Source of the DNA: Corella eumyota | Lineage: Eukaryota > Chordata > Ascidiacea > Phlebobranchia > Corellidae | Length of the DNA: 64,000 nucleotides | Reading direction: 5' to 3' | Assembly: GCA_963082875.1 (NCBI GenBank) | Contig: OY720099.1 | Span: 17,837,066 to 17,901,065, forward strand | Shown: positions 56,961 through 64,000 of the stretch, piece after piece | How the letters are laid out: each line of letters opens with the position of its first letter | Numbering within the stretch: position 1 is the first letter of the stretch | The notes under the pieces: model-generated | Told to the model about the DNA's origin: nothing | Database searches by the model: none | What the model saw: the letters and a program-made list of their open reading frames with translations, nothing else | Translations under genes and position numbers: made by a program

Positions 56961-59900
56961 GGAAAATTGGTCAAACGATTTTAGATGGAAAGTTCACCTA
57001 ACTATTAACGCCAAGGATATTTTTCAAAGGGTTATTTTTGGCGTACGTTTAAGTGTCAAAATTTGATAAATTTTTAAGCTATAACCAGGTCAAATAAACC
57101 CCATTGACTCAAAGGCTTTGATTTTCGGAAAAAAATTTATGTAATTTAAATTTTATTTTAGCTAAAAATTTTTTTGTTTCTTTGAAAAATTTGGGCCCCA
57201 CATTAACCTTGATTTTTTTGTAAAGGTCTGTTTTTGTTGCTGTTTGTGGTTTGATATACATTCTTATAAAATGCATTGTCATTTTTACACAGCAGCATAG
57301 GAACAATACAATACACATTCTTTTCATTTATTTTTAAACCTGTATTTAATGTCCAACAGATGTCATTGCATTAATTTTTACTTGTATGTTTCACCAAGTA
57401 TATGTTGTGGTAAAATTTAAACAATGCTCCAACTTGAAAATTGTTACTTTTCAAATTTCAGAGACTGGCTAAGAGTGAATATACGCATTAATCAAACACT
57501 TTAGCCTATTTAGCTATATCTTTATACTCATACACAACTAACCTCAGCTTAAAATGTGGTTTGTTTAACACCTTAGCTAGTGTTTTAATTGCTGGGTATA
57601 TACATATTAAATATAGGTTGTATTGTTTTTTATATCTCGCTACAATGGATTTCGTATGAAGTACTTTGTCTTTTAAAATTCCTCTTTAAAAACGTGATGA
57701 AATTATGTAAACCAGAAAACCACGTGTAGCAAGCGTTCTGGTGAATATTTAAGTGCAAGTAATAGGCACCTAGTATTTAAATGCACACAGACTTGCAATT
57801 ATATATTAAAGCAATGTTGTTATTGTTATAGGGCTGAAAATTGACTTATAAACAACGGAAAATAACCCAATTTTTTGCTGTTAAATTTTTGTAAAAATAT
57901 TTTAACACTCTGTTGAAATAAATGCTTTTATCTAATGTGTGTATTGCTTTGTTTTTCGACTGACGTGCCTAATTAATCACCCAAAGGTCTGGAAATTCGT
58001 AATCTTAATGGGTTGATGTAGCCCAGAAAAATTGGCCATTAATCTTATTTGTGTATGTACTTAACAGTTGCGAATATTTTAACTATGCAGTACGGGGGTA
58101 ATTTGTTGCTAATTTACATAGCGCATATTATATAAGATAAACAATATTTTACAATTCAAAATAAATGGTTTAGCAGCTGCTAGAAAATTTTAGTTTATTT
58201 TTGTTTGGGAATATTATTTATTATTTTTTTAAGTTGTTGGTTTCGCTAATTAATAGAATAAGTGTAAAGTTCATTAAGGTTGAGTTATTAATTTAGAGAT
58301 TTTATCGTGGTAGTGCTAAACGCTTTTAAAAGGTAATATTTAGGTTCAAGTAAAGTGAAAGGGTTAAAAGATTAATTATATGACCTTACTTAATTAGTAA
58401 ATTTTAAATGGTTAAAAGTAAAGTTGAATCTAAAATTCTTCGAAAAAGTAATTTTTAATTTATTAACGTTTTAAATAATATTTTTTTGTAAGCGTTTATG
58501 TGTATAATTTCTGTGGTAATTTTGGTTTGTAAAATATCTAAAATAAAGAAAGTTATTTTTGAAAAAATGGAATTATTTTATTTTTTCTGAATTGTAATGT
58601 GGGTTATGTACATAAAGTTTCCGGAAGTCGTTTGATATTTTTTAAGTTAAAACATTTGTGAACTGTTGTATTCTTATCTTTACCGTGTTTCTTAACAGCG
58701 GACCGGCACTTATACAAAGATAATTACTAAGCAAATGACATTTGAACTTGATTCCTATGCAATTTTCTCTTATAAGCTAACTCTTTATTGCACGCCATGC
58801 TCACTAATAATTACCTTGAAGGCCAATGTTTAAGACTTTCTAGACTGGCAAGTTAAAAAAGGCCGAAATTTAGCAGAAATCTATTTTAGTTTTGCACCGA
58901 TAATAGACTAGTAATCGCATGTCAAATGGTGTTTTTTAATTAATGTAATTGTGTAAAATGGTATTACCCAAAATTAGCTTAATTAAATTTTTTCAACAAT
59001 TTTTTTGCCAAAATGTTGGTTATTTTAATTCTGCAATTGTTCTTAAATAAAAATATTTGTCTTATTAATTTTTATTTAAAAGTTTTGGATACACTTACTT
59101 TGTCTTTATAATTATACAACACGCCAGCAATTGATATAATAATAACAATCATTAAAGTTAACCGTTGTTTAGCTATTGTTATTTATTATACAATCATCCA
59201 ATACACTTGTTTGTGCAGCTGACAAAATCACATTTTAATTAAAAAAATGTCGTCTAGTACTACTATAGAGCCAACAATATGCTTTATAAAATAAATTAGC
59301 TTATAGTACCCATTATTTTATGTATTTAATATTAGAGTTCTTGATGAAATTAGAAGATGATGTTTGGTAGAAAGTGTTATTTTTTTGTGAAATATTTTTT
59401 GTTATTAAGTTTTTTTTCTCGGTATATATAGACAGTTTAAAAACATGCACGCCAAGTCGATTGCCTAATGGCGAAACGGTGTTATTATCATAACAAATTA
59501 ACGCTAAAAACAATAAACTTGGTGGTAACCCAATCCTTGGTCGAATTAACCAGTCATCTGCAAATACTCCACGCTAACCCCGGCCTTCTCACGACTTGCT
59601 GTACTTACTGTTCAATCATATGGATAGGGTTAAGAAAATGAAATCAGCATTGCCAATTATTTTAGGCAACGACTGCTGTGAATTTTCCTTTTAAGGGTTT
59701 AAAACTTGTTTTTTTGAATCATCTAAACAGGGTTCTTTTGTGTTGTAAATTTTGTAATTTGAATTACAAAATCTAATCAGTTTGGTAAAGTTTGGGTAAT
59801 GCACAGGGGGTCATGTTTAGCAGCAAATATACTTATATTCTAAACTAAAATTTATGTCAATTTTAATCAACAGTTTTTAACAAAAACGGCCCCCCAAAAG

Positions 59901-61693
59901 TTATAAGAAAAAACTTGCAAAGCGGGGGGCACCCTTATCAGTAACTTCTCATGCCTTGGGTCATTGTAATAAAGTCACCTAATGAAACAGTACCCAATGT
60001 ATGTGACCTTTTGTAACCTCGTGACGTCATATCAGGCGGACCTTTGCAGTTGAGGTCAAGTTTTAGTGCCCATTACTGACAAGTACAAGAATAATGGAAC
60101 ACATTTTTAATTCCTCTGCAAATAATAAAATATTTTTAAGTTATTTGAGAAAAGTAAAAAAAAAAAAATTAAATTAAATAAATAAGATTTTAAAAAATGA
60201 AAATTCAATTCTCAACTTTATTGAAAAATAATTGTTTTTTAAGTCAAACATTTTCGTCAACAAGAATTCCAAATGTTAAAACATAAGCTTAGCCTTTATC
60301 GCCGTAAACAATTGCTTGTTTAGTTCTGACGTCAGTCTCTAAATCCAATAAGTCTTCAGATATTTTGGTTTTGGGTATTAACCAGGATTTGTAAGGCCAA
60401 CCAAAATTGTACAAGCAATGTGAAAAATGTTAACCCCAACCGTGTTGCTCATACTTGAATTGCTTATTTTGCACTTTTAACCCAGGCAATTACCCAACTC
60501 AGCTTCAAAATGGCCAAACGCCATTTTTGAGTTAGTCTTTCTAATAAAAGTAATTTTTTTGTTTAAATATTAAACTTGTTGGTGTATTTTTACTACCAAT
60601 CAGTTTAAGATATGTTATACCTATTATAAATTTTAAATTTAGTTTTAATTTTTGTTTGTTTGTTTGTTATATCTATCATAGTTTGAAGCGTTATAAATTG
60701 TTTGACTTAAAAATTAGTGATCTCTTTTTTGCCATTGTTTGTCTAGTAGTGATTTGAACTCCATATATTTGTTGTGACAACCGGATTAGTTTAAGGATGA
60801 AAGTGTTTTTGAATATTTTTACTTTGATTCACAAAAAGATACAAAATGTCGGTGGCCCTTAACCATTTCTTTGGAAGCGAAGCGTTGCAAGAAGAATTAC
60901 TTTGTTGTTTTTAAAAGATGTTTAGGTTTTGAGAACTTGATACTATTGTGATGATTATCGTTAGGTCATTTTTCGACCTTGCCAAGTTACATCATTTCTA
61001 TGTTTATCGACAGCATTTTAAGAAAAAAAATGCAACTGTAACCTTTAACTTGTTAAAGCCAGTGTGTTTTCCAAAGCAATAGTTCAATACTGCATTTACA
61101 AATAGAATATTAGCAAAGATTCATGAAATATCAACTGATGTTAACTTGAAGAATTGAACCATTTTTGAGAGATGTGTTTTACATATAACGCTATGTGACA
61201 GATTAAGCTACTGTTGCTAGCAACAACATCTGGTATTTAAAACACCTGAATTTAAAACAGCAGAAGCACGTGTAATCGTAAGTACTTTGTATCCAGAAAT
61301 ATTCTTTTAATCATGACGTTGTGCAATAGATTGTCGCTCTGAGAAAACATCAGACGTGTTATTAGCATCTTGACTTTAATCTTCGCCGAGTTCTAGGTAT
61401 TGTTTGTGGCGTTAATAACTATTGGGTTGTCATTGAAATACTCTTTGTTAGATGCCTTGTAATTACATTGGACGAATCTATTCAGCAAATCGGAGGTTAC
61501 TACTTTATTACCCGGCTTTATAACCACTAGTAGCTAATTTCTAGTGATCTATTCGCCTATCAAAGGTCTGGAATAATTGTAGGATGCTATCGCTTGTATA
61601 CCAAGACAGATGCTATCTTTATGATGTCATAATAAGCGACGTTTTTATTGTTGTAACATTTGTTGCTTATTTGTTCGACGCGCGTGACGTTAA

Positions 61694-61864
61694 TGACGTC
61701 ACAATGAGCAGGGTGTTTTAATTTGGTGTCGTTCATCTGGCTGTGCGTTTCAGTAAAAGTGATGGAGTGGGTTAACGATGTGAAAAAGTTACAATTTCAC
61801 CTCGTAAATATGTCGTCATCGTTTAGAACGCGCGCAAGATATTTATGTGTTATTTATGACGTCA
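61694..61864. promoter_or_regulatory. Two CREs in a CpG-bearing islet
   Basis: TGACGTCACAA occurs at 61694 and again at 61857, each followed by CAA. GACGCGCGTGACGT (from about 61678) and GAACGCGCGCAAG (about 61826) lie nearby. Confidence 0.4.
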
Positions 61865-64000
61865 CAAATTCTCTTTGAACATAATGAAATGTGTTTGTTT
61901 AATGACATATGTGGCGGAGAACAGCTAATTGTTTTAAAGCATACAAATTAAATTTATTGTTTAATCTGCTGGTTAAATATATACTCCCTAAATAAGGGTG
62001 ATTTTTGTAATAAATCATAAAATAAAATACAACATTGGTTCTAATAATAAATACTTATTGCTTTTTTTTTTAATATGTTTTTATGTTTAGTTAGGTGTTA
62101 TCTAAGATTAAGCTTTTTTCTCAATTCTTAAAAAAATTTTTAAATTAATTTACTAATAATAAAGCGATTATAATTAAGAAGTTTAAAGGTCGGGTTTTAC
62201 ATAAAAATTAATAAATAAATGTAGTAATAAAAAGATAACAAATTTTTGTTTTTTCTTAAAATTAAAAATAATTTTTTTTAAAGTACATTTAGAACTGAGT
62301 AATTTTATTTAATTTTTTCCGATTTTAATGAAAGAAAATTTTCGGGAATCTATCAAATTTGTAACAACATAATAACGACAATTGTAACTTTTGCAATAAG
62401 AGCCAATTTTAATTTTAACTTGAAGGCCCACAGGCATATATGGCAACTACATCTTGGTACTGGCTATTAAATGCAAAATCCATTTTAACATTTCTCTGAA
62501 ATTGTCTCTATTTTCTTGAGGGGGATGTTATTCGCTATTGTCATCAAAAGTAATTTCAGTAATTTTTTGGTATGTAGGAATGTAACACAAATAGGTCCAA
62601 TATACTTAATAGCAGAAAACTATTTCGTTTTTAAGGGTGAAACCATATGCCAATATTGTATATAGTTATATATTAATTTAATATAATTTTGAAACACTTT
62701 CATAGCAATGACATATTGCAAAAAGAATTTTTGTTATGTACTTTATTACACTTATTTTGGATAAATAGTTTTTTTAGGTATGTTGTGTTTTTGGTATGTA
62801 AAAAACTTGACAAATAAATTTAAACAACAAATTTTGTTTGTGTAAAATTATATTTGTAAATGCAGACTTCACTGCTTGAGAGCGACTCGAAATTGCGACT
62901 TGTGAAAAAAAGCTAAAAAGTGCGAGCAAGGGAAAATAGTTGTTGTTTGACACTTGATTTTTTTCACTGCTGGTTATGTCACTTTAAGTGATAAGTCTAC
63001 AATATTTTTGTTTTTGTAAAATAATTCCCACGGTAATGACGTCAGTCTTAGATACTATTTTGATTTAAGTTTTAAATATAATATTGTACATAGTTGGTTT
63101 TTCCACAATATTTTGGTCTTAAATTGAACTGAACTTGTTTTATAATGTCTTCAGACTATAATTAGAGACCGTGTAGGTGTTTAATATGTTAAACTATTAC
63201 TTAATTGCTGGGTAGACACTAAATATACACAATTCCAGGTATAAAATAAACATAAATTCAGCTAAACATTGCTTAAAAATTATTTAATTACTTAAAAATT
63301 CAAGTACTTAACTTTAATGTTCATTTACTTTAATCATATGGGTGTTCTAACTCTTTACTTAATATTAATAGTAAAATTTTTATAAAAGCGGGCTAAATTT
63401 GTGACCGTTGTCGCTTAGAGGGTTAAGCTGGCCTACCCACGTGTTAGCTTAACTTTGAAATGAGTCTTAATCCAGAGGTCAGAGGATTTGTGATATGATT
63501 GATTAAATAGGCAAGGATTAGGCCTACTTAAGACTTTGGTATTCGATTTAAAATGTATTTTTGTTGTTATTGTGCTATGTTGTTACATGGCACATTTTTT
63601 TCTGGAAACATTTGATTTGAGAAATGGTTTTCAAAATAATTATCCTCTTTTAGAATTTCCAAAAACACCTAGGTATGGTACTATGTAATGACATGCTTTT
63701 ACCAATATTTAAGTTATTCTTTGCACTTAAGATAGGCTTTGTTGTAGGATTTTATTAATTTTATTTTACGGGAAATGGTATAATTTAAGCAGTAACTGTT
63801 GCGTAAAGACAGATGTTTAAAAACGCGTTCATAAATTGACGTAAGTCAGTATAATTTAAAAAAATCCAGACAGTTATTGTTTCGTATTAAAAATGAGATT
63901 ATAATAATATGTAAATTTTAAAATTTAGGCGTTTAGAAATATCTTATGTTTAATATAACAAAATGTTTTGTTTAAAATTATGCCAAAATTTTATTTTAGT

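Larger units (their letters stand above)
43911..64000. other. 20-kb gene-free, SINE-free region
   Basis: I find no supportable coding exon, RNA gene or interspersed repeat in either strand. Open frames of 60-72 codons (for example at 51217, 53871, 54731 and 57109) have no domain or splice structure. The sequence alternates AT-rich filler with short CpG-richer islets that carry TGACGTCA, TCACGTGA and other sites. TGACGTCA starts: 44759, 46352, 46667, 49516, 55957, 56261, 56498, 60022, 60327, 61694, 61857, 63037. TCACGTGA starts: 47151, 47207, 49495, 50170, 55120. A long intron of an outside gene or a regulatory desert both fit. Confidence 0.55.

Noticed and set aside
39631-64000. Known microRNA, snRNA or rRNA genes in the gene-free region
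   Set aside because: I looked for familiar mature sequences and hairpins and recognised none. Only a covariance-model search could exclude them.

Overview
The window reads as nuclear DNA of a solitary ascidian, most likely Ciona. It is AT-rich with short introns. Its proteins are close to, but clearly outside, vertebrate orthologues. A tRNA-headed SINE of about 300 bp is sprinkled through the introns. The species call is an inference from style and from memory of Ciona repeats; no search was run.

Layout. Positions 1-760 hold the 5' part of a kinesin motor gene on the minus strand (KIF6/9-like). It is divergent from PI4KB (1950-12084, plus, 14 coding exons, 1071 aa), the Golgi phosphatidylinositol 4-kinase beta. 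Next come a single-exon 894-aa gene that joins an ERICH3-type N-terminus and DUF4590 domain to C-terminal leucine-rich repeats (13724-16408), and a single-exon EXOSC7 (exosome ring subunit, 18257-19096). ERC (ELKS/CAST active-zone scaffold, 19610-39630, 23 coding exons, 989 aa) follows. Its first intron of about 6 kb contains a complete ten-exon class A GPCR gene on the opposite strand (20211-24956). From the end of ERC (polyA signal near 40473) to 64000 I see no gene.

Repeats. I found eighteen SINE copies plus fragments between 3 and 44 kb, in both orientations and none in a coding exon. A second unclassified repeat family (here 'family B') has six copies; two carry a SINE at the same internal place. 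Opposed SINE pairs flank PI4KB exon 2 and ERC exon 14.

The last 24 kb. This is a long gene-free stretch for such a compact genome, and SINEs stop at 43.9 kb. Two palindromic octamers recur in it, TGACGTCA (19 seen) and TCACGTGA (9 seen), and I noticed neither in the first 39.5 kb. They tend to lie in small CpG-richer islets, which makes the region look like a regulatory landscape for a gene outside the window. That is inference.

The genes do not form one pathway. PI4KB acts at the Golgi, EXOSC7 in RNA decay and ERC at the presynaptic active zone. The kinesin and the ERICH3-like gene could both be ciliary, and a near-perfect RFX X-box lies about 400 bp upstream of the ERICH3-like start codon.
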